Shown here piece by piece: positions 24,505 to 33,535 of a DNA stretch of 52,649 nucleotides. Under the pieces are notes generated by a model that searched no databases, was not told where the DNA came from, and worked only from the letters and a program-made list of their open reading frames with translations. The DNA comes from Pusillimonas noertemannii (GTDB lineage: Bacteria > Pseudomonadota > Gammaproteobacteria > Burkholderiales > Burkholderiaceae_B), in contig NZ_QEKO01000011.1 of the NCBI RefSeq assembly GCF_003096595.1, positions 1-52,649 on the forward strand, read 5' to 3'. A program made the translations under genes and the position numbers. How positions within the stretch are numbered: the first letter of the stretch is position 1; the number at the start of each line of letters is the position of its first letter.

Positions 24505-25770
24505 TCAGTGGCTATGTGAGGCGCTGCCCTTGCCCAGCTCGGATTTGATGACGAAGCTGTTGTCCACGGCGTATTGCGCGCCCGCTTTCAAGCCGCTCAG
24601 CACCTCGACCGCAGCCGCGTCCTTTCGGCCCACGGTAATGGGCTGCGCGACGAACTCGTCGCCATGCCGAACGAAAACCACCGTCTCCTCGTCCAGGGTG
24701 TGAACGGCCTGGGGTTTGACTGCGACGGGCACCTCTTCTTCCGAAGACGGCAACTGCACCGTGACAAACAGTCCTGGCCGCCACGACCCTTGGGGATTGC
24801 TCAGGCTGACCCGGGCCGAGGCGGCCCGATTCTGCCGCCCCAGCAATGACCCGACATGGAAAATCGTCCCCTCCCCTCGCGAGGCAAAGGCCGTGGCGCC
24901 CACGATTGCCTTGCCGCCGACACGGACGGCGCCCAAGGCGTGAGCGGGCACCATCACGTCCGCCCATACCGTCGAGAGATCGGAAATCTTGAAAATCGGC
25001 GTGTCCGCGGCGACGGTTTCACCTAGGGCGATGTTCTTTTCCACGATGGTGCCGTCAAACGGCGCCTTGACTTCAAGCCGGCTGAAGCGGCCTGTTTCTC
25101 CCGCGTCGGCGCCCAGCGCCTGAAGCTGTTCCAGCGCGTCCGCCGCCGCAATCTGTGCTTCTTGCAACTGCTGGCGGGCCAAAAGGTAGTCTTGCTCGGC
25201 CGATATTTTTTCCTGCCATAGCTGGCGCTCGCGGCTGTACGTCGTGTTGGCCAATGCCAGCCGCCTTTGCGCAGCCCTTAGCGCGCTACGCCGCTCCGAC
25301 AGTTCGGGGCTGGCCAGCACCGCCAGGACATCGCCTTGCTTGACTTCCTGTCCGAGCTCGGCCGGCACTTCCCGAACGATGCCTGCCAGGCGCGGCACCA
25401 GCTGGGCGGTACGGTTGGCGTTGAAAGCGATTTCACCGGGCAGCTGAACGAACACCCCGATGCGGGCGGGCCCCGCCGTGGCCAGCGTTATCCCGGCCGC
25501 GTCGATTTGCGCCTGGGAAAAGGCGATTTCGCGTTCATGGCTCGCGCCATGGCCACCATGCTCGTCATTGCCGGCGTCTGTTTCCGGGGAAGAGGCTTCC
25601 TGCTGCGAGGCCGGGGCATGCTCGTGCCCATCGTGGCCCGACTCCTCATGCCCTGCCCTGCTTCCCGTCATTATCAGCGTGCCCAGCAGCGCACCCACAA
25701 GAACGATAACGGCGACCAGCGCCGCCTGGGTCGGGCGACGGCGCGAGCCCGTTTGGTTTGGTGTGTTCAT
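24505..25770 (-). CDS. czcB: RND pump periplasmic adaptor, CzcB type
   Basis: A 421-residue membrane-fusion protein. An N-terminal membrane anchor (residues 15-35) is followed by a His-rich segment (HEESGHDGHEHAP... GNDEHGGHGASHEREI), then the barrel-sandwich hybrid (LVPRLAGIVREVPAELGQEVKQGDVLA), an alpha-hairpin of coiled coil (residues 155-220) and the second lipoyl half (VKAPFDGTIVEKNIALGETV). The His-rich part, and a terminal HSH, may bind metal before transfer to the pump. It overlaps czcC by 4 nt and lies 14 nt upstream of czcA. Confidence 0.93.
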   Translation of the reverse strand: MNTPNQTGSRRRPTQAALVAVIVLVGALLGTLIMTGSRAGHEESGHDGHEHAPASQQEASSPETDAGNDEHGGHGASHEREIAFSQAQIDAAGITLATAGPARIGVFVQLPGEIAFNANRTAQLVPRLAGIVREVPAELGQEVKQGDVLAVLASPELSERRSALRAAQRRLALANTTYSRERQLWQEKISAEQDYLLARQQLQEAQIAAADALEQLQALGADAGETGRFSRLEVKAPFDGTIVEKNIALGETVAADTPIFKISDLSTVWADVMVPAHALGAVRVGGKAIVGATAFASRGEGTIFHVGSLLGRQNRAASARVSLSNPQGSWRPGLFVTVQLPSSEEEVPVAVKPQAVHTLDEETVVFVRHGDEFVAQPITVGRKDAAAVEVLSGLKAGAQYAVDNSFVIKSELGKGSASHSH

Positions 25771-27029
25771 GAGTTGCGTCCAAGAATGCGATCAATTTGT
25801 GCAAGGGCCTGATAGGCGTCAGACAATGCGGACAAGTGCCGGGCCGTTGCCTGAAACAAGGTTCGTTGTGCGTCCAGCACCACGGTGAAGTCGAACTTTC
25901 CCGCTTCGAAGCCGCGTTTGGCGCGAGCAAACGCCGTATTGGCACTGGGAAGAATTTCCGCTTCCAGCCTGCGCACGGCGCTCTTGGCCAGATCGAATTC
26001 GCTGGCTGCTCTTTGCAGTTGCGCCTGCAGCTGGGTTCTCAAGCCCAGATAGTCGTCCCGGCTCTTGTAGACGAGCATGGAGGCTTCATAGACATTGCCC
26101 TGGTTCCGATCGAAGAGCGGCAAGGGTACGGAAACCCCGACAAGCATCTGGTTACGTCCGAGCTCGTTGTTGCGAACGACTCCTGCACTGACTTCCAGGT
26201 CTGGGTAACGCTTGCTTTTTTCTACTGCAAGCTGCGCTTGGCTTCGGTCGGAGGCGAGGCGCGCCGCCTGCAGTAAAGGAGACCTCTCCAGCGCCGCGGC
26301 CAAGTCGTCCAGGCCGGGGCGGTTCGATGGTGCTTCGATTGCTCCTTCGGCGCTTGTGAACGTGGGCATCGATTCGCCCCATAGCGTCGAGAGTTCGCGC
26401 CGGGCGGCCTGCAAGGTGCTGTGCGCCTGTTCGGCTTCCAGCTCGGCATTGGCCAGTTCGACGTGTGCCCGGTCCGCATCGAGCGGGGCGACCTTGCCCG
26501 CTTCCACACGCTTGGCGGCGATGCGCTGCGCGTCCCGTGCAATGCCGACGGCCTTGGCGGACAAGGCCACCCTTTCCTGGGCGATCAGCACCTCGAAAAA
26601 TGCGGCTACCGCTTGAGAGCGCACGTCGGCGCGTGCCTGCTCGGCCTCTTGCCTTGCAATGTCGCGGGTCAGGCTGGCCGCGTCGATGCGCGCATCGCGT
26701 TTCCCGCCCAGTTCTATGGGCAAGCTCAACGTGGTGGTCGTAGTGCGCGAGGCCTTTTGCGAGGTGTCCTCGACTTCGATGCCCAGCACCGGATTGGGCC
26801 GGCTTCGGGCCTGCTGCACGACGCCGTCCGCGGATTGTGCTGTGTGGCGCGCCGCCGAAAGAGCGTGGTTGCCGTCCAGCGCGCGCTGGACCGCCTGCTC
26901 CAGGGTCAGGGGCGCTGCGTTTTGCATTTGTGCCGGTTCACCGGGTCGATGAAGTGGAGGCAGGGACTGGGCCGATGCTGAGGCCCCAATAGCCATGGCG
27001 GCTGCGAGATGTAGCAATGTACTGCGCAT
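25767..27029 (-). CDS. czcC: Outer-membrane factor of the metal pump, CzcC type
   Basis: A 420-residue TolC/OprM-type outer-membrane efflux protein. The signal peptide ends near ASASA (residue 20). Two homologous halves with long coiled-coil helices are visible (PLTLEQAVQRALDGNHALSAARH and FDRNQGNVYEASMLVYKSRD...). The protein makes the exit duct for metal ions. It overlaps czcB by 4 nt. A 190-nt gap, possibly with its own promoter, separates it from czcI. Confidence 0.92.
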   Translation of the reverse strand: MRSTLLHLAAAMAIGASASAQSLPPLHRPGEPAQMQNAAPLTLEQAVQRALDGNHALSAARHTAQSADGVVQQARSRPNPVLGIEVEDTSQKASRTTTTTLSLPIELGGKRDARIDAASLTRDIARQEAEQARADVRSQAVAAFFEVLIAQERVALSAKAVGIARDAQRIAAKRVEAGKVAPLDADRAHVELANAELEAEQAHSTLQAARRELSTLWGESMPTFTSAEGAIEAPSNRPGLDDLAAALERSPLLQAARLASDRSQAQLAVEKSKRYPDLEVSAGVVRNNELGRNQMLVGVSVPLPLFDRNQGNVYEASMLVYKSRDDYLGLRTQLQAQLQRAASEFDLAKSAVRRLEAEILPSANTAFARAKRGFEAGKFDFTVVLDAQRTLFQATARHLSALSDAYQALAQIDRILGRNS

Positions 27030-27219
27030 GGAATCGCTCCAAGATAGTCTGTTGACGTACTTGTTGTGTGAGCAGTACCGGGAAAGCGCAGGGGCCAGGC
27101 CGTCAGGATTTACGGCATGGAGAGTCGAAGGGATTCTTTCGACAGCTTATGCGGCCCTTCCCGGCTGCTGCGGGAATGGCGGAGCGATGCGGTAAAGAAG
27201 AAAGACGCGCCGATCCGCT

Positions 27220-27573
27220 TCAGGCGGCCGGCCATTTGGGCCGCTCGGGCCTGTCGAACACCGACTGGGGAGCGTGGCTTGCCTCGCGGGCTTCAAGAGA
27301 GACGCTCAATGGCAGGGGGATGTGCAGCTGGGGAAAGGCGTCGATGATGGTCAGCGCATGCAGGCTGCAAAACCTGTCTTCGTGGTGGACGCCTGCCGTG
27401 TCGGCGGGGTCGGTGTCGCTGGCCTGTGCCTGCGGGGCTTTGCTGTGGCCCGCCGCGGGACATGTCGTATGCAGGCAGGCATCGTGTTCTTGCGGCATGT
27501 AGGCGCTGACCACCCCCCAGGAAGCCTGGAGGGGCATGAGCACAAGCAGAAGGATGAACACGAGCTTTTTCAT
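27220..27573 (-). CDS. czcI: CzcI-like small periplasmic metal resistance protein
   Basis: A 117-residue secreted protein. The opening MKKLVFILLLVLMPLQASWG is the characteristic CzcI leader, and the mature part has Cys and His residues (HDACLHTTCPAAGH, HHEDRFCSLHA) that can bind metal. CzcI precedes czcCBA in other beta-proteobacteria and modulates expression of the pump operon. The ATG at 27573 is chosen because it begins the signal peptide. An upstream in-frame extension has none. Confidence 0.85.
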   Translation of the reverse strand: MKKLVFILLLVLMPLQASWGVVSAYMPQEHDACLHTTCPAAGHSKAPQAQASDTDPADTAGVHHEDRFCSLHALTIIDAFPQLHIPLPLSVSLEAREASHAPQSVFDRPERPKWPAA

Positions 27574-27661
27574 TGATGCAGCGATTGTACTTGGTTTCGG
27601 CACCCTCTTCCGATAAGCCTGCATCGAGGTCCAGGCAAAATGACAAGGCCGTGCGCGGACA

Positions 27662-28243
27662 TCAGGGCAGGCGGCGCGACCCGTCAGGGTAGAAGCCCTG
27701 CTCTTGGCCGGCCACGCCGTTCGCACCGATTTTCTTCTCGGAAACCAGCTGGCCCGAAGCGTCGTAGGTTTGCTCGGCCTGAAGCTTTCCGTGCTCGTCG
27801 TAGAAGCGATGCAGGCCCACCCGCTTGAACTGACCTTGCATGACGCCGCTGGCCTGCGGCAGGCCCAGGTCGGAAAAGTACTCGACGTAGTCTCCCGGCG
27901 GCCCCTTGGGGTCGCGCAGCGCCTGGTTGACGTGCTTTTCGCGAACCTGGCCGTTCATGTACCAGAATGTTGCGCGCATCTGCGTGCCGTTGAGGAATTC
28001 CTGGTCGCGCAGCGGGCTTCCGTCCTGCGTCCATTCGCGTTCTGTGGCCTTGCGTTCGTTGCCGCTGGCCTGCTCGATGACTTCGTAGATGAGCTGGCCG
28101 TTGGGAGCGTATTCCTTGCGATGTTCGCCGCCCGAAATCGGCTTGACCACGGCTTGGCCGGCAAGCGAAGGGTTTACTTCAGCGCCTGCCGCCGTGGACA
28201 GCAAGGCGAATGTAAAGGCTAGGACGAGGCTTCTGGCATGCAT
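27662..28243 (-). CDS. YwqK/MORN-like repeat protein, secreted
   Basis: A 193-residue protein with a Sec signal (hydrophobic residues 5-20, cleavage after AAGA). The remainder has five or six copies of a Tyr/Gly-rich beta-hairpin unit (EYAPNGQLIYEV, REWTQDGSPLRDQEF, TFWYMNGQVREK, RFYDEHGKLQAEQTY, GFYPDGSRR), the pattern of MORN/YwqK repeats. The ATG at 28243 is used since GGGAG lies 8 nt upstream; earlier in-frame starts lack one. Some YwqK-type proteins are proposed antitoxins, but with a signal peptide a structural or binding role in the periplasm is more likely. The function is unknown. Confidence 0.75.
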   Translation of the reverse strand: MHARSLVLAFTFALLSTAAGAEVNPSLAGQAVVKPISGGEHRKEYAPNGQLIYEVIEQASGNERKATEREWTQDGSPLRDQEFLNGTQMRATFWYMNGQVREKHVNQALRDPKGPPGDYVEYFSDLGLPQASGVMQGQFKRVGLHRFYDEHGKLQAEQTYDASGQLVSEKKIGANGVAGQEQGFYPDGSRRLP

Positions 28244-28420
28244 TCGGAATCGCTCCCGTGGATCCATTGCGAAAGTCCACACTATATACCGCCTTTTTTT
28301 CCGGAAACAATTCCTCAATGCTGCGTGTGGCCTGCGTCCCTATCATGTAGGGATCAGGCGTTGACCTAAAGGGGCGCAAGCCACAGCTTGAGCCGATTTG
28401 GCAAGCAGGATGGAGCCATC

Positions 28421-28555
28421 ATGAATTGGGGAATCTGGATCGCCGTCGGCGTAGGCATAGGCGCCGCGATTGGCAGTGCCATCGACAGCATGGGCACGGG
28501 CATCGGCATGGGTATCGGAATCGGCATTGCCCTGGGCATTGCGGCGAAGCACTGA
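28421..28555 (+). CDS. Small glycine-zipper membrane protein (44 residues)
   Basis: A short ORF starting MNWGIWIAVGVGIGAAIG and continuing with GIGMGIGIGIALGIAA. It is a single hydrophobic helix or hairpin of GxG/GxxxG repeats. AGGATGGAG precedes the ATG, and codon use is clean with no internal stops until TGA. GxxxG arrays pack membrane helices and are seen in small stress proteins and in glycine-zipper bacteriocins or holin-like peptides. No known family is recognised and no function is claimed. It is the only plus-strand gene between 18142 and 41701. Confidence 0.65.
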   Translation: MNWGIWIAVGVGIGAAIGSAIDSMGTGIGMGIGIGIALGIAAKH

Positions 28556-28644
28556 CGGGCTTGCGCTTCAGGTTTGCGCTTCAGCCTTACACGCTCAACA
28601 CTGGTGACGTGGGTCATCTTGGTTTCCTCTTCGACAGCGGCTTA

Positions 28645-29139
28645 TTACAGCAGCGAAGACGCGTTATCCAGCACGTAGCTGCAGGCCTTGTCTTTCAGGT
28701 CGCTCTTGAGCTTGCCCAAGTCAAACGAACTGCCGTCGCTGCCCGACAGCAGGCCGGCCAGGCCTTGCTGGTAGCTTGTGTCTTGCTGCTGCTCTTGCGG
28801 CGTGCCCAGCCCGACCTTGTCGAGCAGCTTGTCCTTGACGTTCGAGGCATCGGCGCCGCCCAGGTATTGGTTCTGGATGCAGTACTGGAGCACCCCCGCC
28901 GCATTGCCGGCCGTGTCGCCGCCGATGCTGGGCAGGCCCAGGGCCGAGCCCAGGCCGCCGATGTCGCCCAGGGAGCTCAAGGCCGAAGTGGACTGTGAAG
29001 AAGTGGAGGCGCTACCGCCGCCCAGGGCCCCCGCCGCCTGGCTCTTGATGCTGTCCATCAGGCCCGACGACCACGCGGGCGTCGCCAGGGAAACAGCCAA
29101 TGCCGATGCCAGCAAGACAGTGTGCAGGGTCTTCTTCAT
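28645..29139 (-). CDS. DUF2501 (YjjA-like) secreted protein
   Basis: A 164-residue protein with a Sec signal (MKKTLHTVLLASALAVSLATPAWS, cleavage near residue 24). The mature part has a Ser/Gly-rich linker (GALGGGSASTSSQSTSALSS) and a helical C-terminal domain with a Cys pair (LQYCIQNQYL, DKACSYVLD), the hallmarks of the DUF2501/YjjA family. The ATG at 29139 follows AAAGGAAAACC. An upstream in-frame extension has no ribosome site or signal peptide. The function of the family is unknown. Confidence 0.82.
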   Translation of the reverse strand: MKKTLHTVLLASALAVSLATPAWSSGLMDSIKSQAAGALGGGSASTSSQSTSALSSLGDIGGLGSALGLPSIGGDTAGNAAGVLQYCIQNQYLGGADASNVKDKLLDKVGLGTPQEQQQDTSYQQGLAGLLSGSDGSSFDLGKLKSDLKDKACSYVLDNASSLL

Positions 29140-29323
29140 GGTTTTCCTTTCAATCACACCAACAGGTGCCTGGCTTTCGCGCCATGCAGGCATGATATCG
29201 CAGCGAATGGGACGGGTTGGGGCGATGAAGGAAACTTTTGTAACCACTCGAAAACCAGCAGTAAATGACCTCTGTACGGGAGGAGAGCCAGAATGGCTCG
29301 ACCCATGCACATCTTCTGCACCA

Positions 29324-29356
29324 GGGGGGAGACGGCGCGCCGTCTCCCCCATTTTT
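29324..29356 (+). terminator. Perfect GC-rich palindrome with a T run on the plus strand
   Basis: A 26-nt perfect palindrome (arms GGGGGAGACGGCG and its complement, 29325-29350) is followed by ATTTTT reading right. As a terminator it works best for plus-strand transcription, yet the genes on both sides are on the minus strand. On the minus strand it would form the same hairpin without a T tract, and could still act for the amidohydrolase gene that ends at 29383. Confidence 0.6.
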
Positions 29357-29382
29357 CGGCCGCGGCCAAGGCCGCCGGGCCG

Positions 29383-30711
29383 CTACTGATTCGCGTAGGC
29401 GTCGGCCACGCCGCGCTTCAACTCTTCAAGGTCAGCCTTGGAAAAGTAGCGTCCTTTCAGGAACACGCCGTCGATCTTGGCCAGGTTGTCGACGCTGTCG
29501 AGCGGATTGGCATCCAGCAGCACCAGATCGGCATTCTTGCCCTCTTCCACCGTGCCCATGCTGGCCTGGCGGTTCAGGAATTCAGCCGGATTCAGTGTCG
29601 TCGTTTGCAGCACTTCGAGCGGCGACAGGCCCGCGGCAGCCAGTTCCTGGAATTCCTGTTGCAGGCTGAAGCCGGCTATGAGCCAGATGCCGCCGATATC
29701 CGAGCCGGAGAGCACCTTCACGCCGCTGCGTTGCATGAGCAGGGTGGCGCGCTTTTGCAGCTCATAATAGTTCTGCAAAGTCGTGACGGCGTCGGCCGGC
29801 AGGGCCGAGAACATATCCCCCACTTCGTTCCAGTTCGCGCGCCTGGACCCTTCTACATAAATAAGATTTGGATCCTGCCTATAGAGCGGGTCGTTGCCCC
29901 AATCCTGGGTACGCAGCCGGATGAGCGAGGGTATCTGCCATGTGCCGTTGTGCACGAAGGCCTGGCTGAGCGCCTCGCACGTATTCTCGTCGTAGGTGTC
30001 CAGGACACGCTGGTAGAACCTTGCATTCTGGTTGCCGTCGTACGCTCTGGGGTTCAAGATGAAATGGGCCATATTGATGCCCGACGGCCGGTAGCCTTGC
30101 GCCAGGAATTCCGTGCGTATGTCTTGGGCCTGTGTCGAGCAGTCCACCAGCAATCCCATTCCCGCGCCCAGGTGGTCTATGTAGGGCATGCCACGGTTGC
30201 TCGCGTCAAAAGTGCTCTCGGCCGGGTTGAGATGCGCCTCGCCTCCGGCGAAGATGGCTTCGGGCGCGTCGACGAGGCCCGCCGCACTATCCGCGTTCAA
30301 CTGCGCGCCCCGCTCTTCGCTAGCGAGATCCTGGTCGCGAAACGCGGTGACGCCGTTGGCGATCATCAGCGGGAAGAAGTTGGGTTGCAGGTCGATGGCT
30401 TCCATCACGTGCGTGTGCATGTCGATGTAGCCCGGCACGACGTATTTGCCGGAAGCATCCACCTCTTGCGCTGCACCCGTCGCACGCACCCGCTCGCTGG
30501 TGATGGTCTGGATTTTTCCACCGTCCACGACGATGGTTCTGCCTTGCTGCAGCGAGCCGTCGCGTGTATCAACGATGGTTGCGTTGCTGATCACGAACCC
30601 GTGCTCCACCTCGGTTGCGCTGTCGCCGCTGCTGCCGCAGGCCGCCAGCAGCGAACTTGCCGCGGCTACGCAAAGCACGCCTGAAAGGCGCTTCTTGAGC
30701 TTCACAGTCAT
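29383..30711 (-). CDS. Lipoprotein amidohydrolase (imidazolonepropionase-like)
   Basis: A 442-residue metal-dependent hydrolase. A lipoprotein signal (LLAAC, Cys25, followed by GSSGDSA) precedes the amidohydrolase fold. DMHTHV (HxH metal site) and SGSDIGG (catalytic Asp) are present, as are GGEAHLNPAE and the C-terminal GTVEEGKNADLVLLDANPL. No Asp for inner-membrane retention follows the Cys (Gly at +2), so outer-membrane placement is expected. It acts on a C-N or ester bond of unknown type. It lies beside the type II secretion genes and shares the CGSSG tether with the sulfatase at 48238. Confidence 0.85.
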   Translation of the reverse strand: MTVKLKKRLSGVLCVAAASSLLAACGSSGDSATEVEHGFVISNATIVDTRDGSLQQGRTIVVDGGKIQTITSERVRATGAAQEVDASGKYVVPGYIDMHTHVMEAIDLQPNFFPLMIANGVTAFRDQDLASEERGAQLNADSAAGLVDAPEAIFAGGEAHLNPAESTFDASNRGMPYIDHLGAGMGLLVDCSTQAQDIRTEFLAQGYRPSGINMAHFILNPRAYDGNQNARFYQRVLDTYDENTCEALSQAFVHNGTWQIPSLIRLRTQDWGNDPLYRQDPNLIYVEGSRRANWNEVGDMFSALPADAVTTLQNYYELQKRATLLMQRSGVKVLSGSDIGGIWLIAGFSLQQEFQELAAAGLSPLEVLQTTTLNPAEFLNRQASMGTVEEGKNADLVLLDANPLDSVDNLAKIDGVFLKGRYFSKADLEELKRGVADAYANQ

Positions 30712-30789
30712 GGTTGTCTCCGTTTTTTATGTACGGCTAGTGTGGGTCTTGGAGACTTATGCGTCTATATAATTGAAGTCATTGTTTCT

Positions 30790-30858
30790 ATGCACTGTGT
30801 TCATAGTGCATGTGCACGCCGGGCGGCGCGCCAATGTCTTTCAAGGGGGAGGCGCGCC
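30790..30858. repeat. Hairpins between the amidohydrolase gene and gspF
   Basis: ATGCACT/AGTGCAT form a 7-bp inverted repeat (30790-30811), and GGCGCGCC at 30825-30832 and 30851-30858 can pair with each other around an 18-nt loop. The second pair follows the gspF stop (minus strand) and may end the gsp operon, but no T tract is seen. Confidence 0.35.
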
Positions 30859-30882
30859 GGATGCTGCCGACGCGCGAGCCGG

Positions 30883-32088
30883 CTATTGCACCAGCTGGTT
30901 GATCTCGATGATAGGCATCATCACGGCCAGCACGATCACCAGCACGATGCCGCCCATGATCAATATCATCAGCGGCTCGAGAACGGCGGTCATGGTCATG
31001 GCGCGTCGCTCCAGTTCTAGCGACAGCACGCCGGCGGCGCGGTCCAGCATGGCCGGCAGTTCGCCCGTCCGCTCGCCGCTGCCCACCAGATGGATCAGCA
31101 AGGGCGGAAACACTTTTTGCGCCTGCAGGGCCTGGGCCAGCGGGCTGCCCTCGCGCACGCGATGAGTGGCTTCGTCGACGGCGGCCTGCAGCTTGCGATT
31201 CTTCAGCGTTCGCCGCGAGGCGTCCAGGGCCGTAAGCAAAGGCACGTTGCTGCCGGTAAGAATGGCCAGCGTGGCGGCAAAGCGCGCCACGTCCACGCCC
31301 ATGGCGTAGCGCCCGAACACGGGCATGCGCAGCACGCGGGCATGCCAGGCCAGGCGCGCCGCGGGGTTGCGCAGGCTCAGGCGCCACAGCGCAAACAGCG
31401 CGGCCAGGCAGATTGCCGTCAACAGCCCCCAGTCGCGCACGAAATCGCTCGAGGCGAGCATCATGCGGGTAAGCAAAGGCAGGGTCTGGTGGGCCTGGGT
31501 GAAGGCGCCCACCACCTGCGGCACTACATAGCTGAGCAGGAAGATGACGATGCCGATGGACACGATCGTGACGATGATCGGGTAGATGAAGGCGGTGAGC
31601 ACCTTGTTGCGCAAGGCGCCGCGCGATTCGATGTAGTCGGCCAGTTTTTCCAGCACCTGGGCCAGGTCGCCCGACTGCTCGCCCGCGTCGACCAGGGCAC
31701 GGTAGATTTCAGGAAAGTCGCGAGGATGGGCCGCCAGGGCCTCGCCCAGGCGGTGGCCGGCGCGCACGTCGTCGCGCACCGCCGCCAGGGTCTGGGCCAC
31801 GTGGCGCCGTTCGGCCTGTTCAAGGGTGGCCTTCAAGGCGGCCTCGAGCGGCAGGCGGGCGGCCAGCAGGCTGGCCAGCTGGCGGGTCAGCCAGCCCAGG
31901 TCTGAATCACTTATCTTGGCGCCGGCCGACCAGCCCTGCCCCGTTCGCTTGCGCGTCTCGCGCACCGAAAGCGGCAGCAGGCCGCGCGCGCGCAGGGCCT
32001 GGCGCGCGCTGCGTTCGCTGTCGGCGTCGATCATGCCGCGATCGCTGCGGCCGGTGGCGTCGACGGCTTCGTACTGGAAGGAAGGCAT
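30883..32088 (-). CDS. gspF: Type II secretion inner-membrane platform protein GspF
   Basis: A 401-residue protein. Two cytoplasmic helical domains (residues 65-190 and 270-390) alternate with three membrane helices, the GspF/PilC layout (FAATLAILTGSNVPLLTALD and GSGERTGELPAMLDRAA are diagnostic). It links the GspE ATPase to the pseudopilus. It is the last gene of the T2SS operon, 25 nt after gspE. Confidence 0.95.
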   Translation of the reverse strand: MPSFQYEAVDATGRSDRGMIDADSERSARQALRARGLLPLSVRETRKRTGQGWSAGAKISDSDLGWLTRQLASLLAARLPLEAALKATLEQAERRHVAQTLAAVRDDVRAGHRLGEALAAHPRDFPEIYRALVDAGEQSGDLAQVLEKLADYIESRGALRNKVLTAFIYPIIVTIVSIGIVIFLLSYVVPQVVGAFTQAHQTLPLLTRMMLASSDFVRDWGLLTAICLAALFALWRLSLRNPAARLAWHARVLRMPVFGRYAMGVDVARFAATLAILTGSNVPLLTALDASRRTLKNRKLQAAVDEATHRVREGSPLAQALQAQKVFPPLLIHLVGSGERTGELPAMLDRAAGVLSLELERRAMTMTAVLEPLMILIMGGIVLVIVLAVMMPIIEINQLVQ

Positions 32089-32113
32089 GGCGTGCTCCGT
32101 AAGGCCCTGTGCT

Positions 32114-33535
32114 TCAGGCGTCGCGCGTGACGCGCGCGACCTCTTCCAGCGAGGTGACGCCCTGCTCCACCCAGCGCTGGGCGTCCTGGTTAAGGCTGCG
32201 CATGCCGCCCTGCTGCGCCGTGCGGCGCAAGGCGTGCTCGCCCTCGTCGTTGTGGATCATGGTGCGCAATGTGTCGTCAAGTACGAAAAGCTCGTGCACC
32301 CCCGTGCGCCCGCTATAGCCCGTATGGCCGCAAGAGGCGCAGCCGCCCGGGTTCCAGGCCGAGGTGCCGTCTTCTTGCGTTGTCTTGCAGTGCGGGCACA
32401 GCTTGCGCACCAGGCGCTGGGCCAGCACCCCGCGCAGCGTGGAGGCTAGCAGGAAGGGTTCCACCCCCATGTCGGCCAGGCGGGTCACGGCCGAGACGGC
32501 GTCGTTGGTGTGCAGTGTGGCCAGCACCAGGTGGCCGGTCAGCGAAGCCTGCACCGCGATCTGGGCGGTTTCCAGGTCGCGGATCTCGCCGATCATGATG
32601 ACGTCGGGATCCTGGCGCAGTATGGCGCGCAGCGCATTGGCAAAGGTCAGGTCGATGCGGGCGTTGACCTGGGTCTGGCCTATGCCGGGCAGGTCGTACT
32701 CGATGGGGTCTTCGACCGTGAGAATGTTGGTGGTGGTGGCGTCGAGCCGGCCCAGGGCGGCATACAGCGTGGTGGTCTTGCCGCTGCCGGTGGGGCCGGT
32801 GACCAGGAAGATGCCGTGCGGCTGGCGAATAAGGGAATCCAGGCCCTGCAGCACGTCGCCCGCCATGCCCAGGCGTTCCAGCTGCAGGCGCCCGGCCTCT
32901 TTGTCGAGCAGGCGCAGCACGGCGCGTTCACCGTGGCCGGTGGGCAGGGTCGAGACCCGGACGTCGATGGGCCTGCCGCCCACGCGCAAGGCGATGCGGC
33001 CGTCTTGGGGCAGGCGTTTCTCGGCGATATCGAGGCTGGCCATGATCTTGATGCGCGATACCAGGGCGTTGTGCAGCGCGCGGCGCGGGCTGACGATGTC
33101 GCGCAAAGTGCCGTCCACCCGGTAGCGCACGACCGAGTGCGTCTCGAAGGGCTCGATATGGATGTCGCTGGCGCCGTCGCGAGCCGCCTGCGTGAACAAG
33201 GCGTTGATCATGCGGATGATCGGCGCGTCGTCGCTGGTCTCGAGCAGGTCTTCGATCTCGGGCATGTCCTGCATCAGGCGGTCGAGGTCGATCTCGCTGG
33301 CCGCGGCGTCCACGATCTCGGCCGCGTCGCCCGTTTGCGCATAGGCGGCGGCCAGCAGGGTGTCGAGCTCGGCATCGCTTACCTCGCGCACCGGCAGCGT
33401 GCCGTGGCGGCGGCGTATCTCGGCCAGCGCCCAGGCGGGCGTGCGCTCGGAAACGGTCAGCGAGGCGCCCGATGCACCGGTCTGTATCAGGGCCCGATGA
33501 GCGCGGGCCCAGGCATAGGGCAGGCGCGAGATCAT
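32114..33535 (-). CDS. gspE: Type II secretion ATPase GspE
   Basis: A 473-residue cytoplasmic ATPase. Walker A is GPTGSGKTT, the Asp box and Walker B follow ([21 protein letters not shown]), and the His box is TLHTND. The tetracysteine zinc motif (LCPHCK ... GCASCGHTG) typical of GspE is intact. It overlaps gspD by 4 nt. Confidence 0.96.
   Translation of the reverse strand: MISRLPYAWARAHRALIQTGASGASLTVSERTPAWALAEIRRRHGTLPVREVSDAELDTLLAAAYAQTGDAAEIVDAAASEIDLDRLMQDMPEIEDLLETSDDAPIIRMINALFTQAARDGASDIHIEPFETHSVVRYRVDGTLRDIVSPRRALHNALVSRIKIMASLDIAEKRLPQDGRIALRVGGRPIDVRVSTLPTGHGERAVLRLLDKEAGRLQLERLGMAGDVLQGLDSLIRQPHGIFLVTGPTGSGKTTTLYAALGRLDATTTNILTVEDPIEYDLPGIGQTQVNARIDLTFANALRAILRQDPDVIMIGEIRDLETAQIAVQASLTGHLVLATLHTNDAVSAVTRLADMGVEPFLLASTLRGVLAQRLVRKLCPHCKTTQEDGTSAWNPGGCASCGHTGYSGRTGVHELFVLDDTLRTMIHNDEGEHALRRTAQQGGMRSLNQDAQRWVEQGVTSLEEVARVTRDA

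Noticed and set aside
325-30858. GGCGCGCC repeated in several intergenic hairpins, as a possible dispersed element
   Set aside because: The 8-mer is a self-complementary, GC-rich word expected often in such a genome and occurs in unrelated terminators. No longer shared unit surrounds it.
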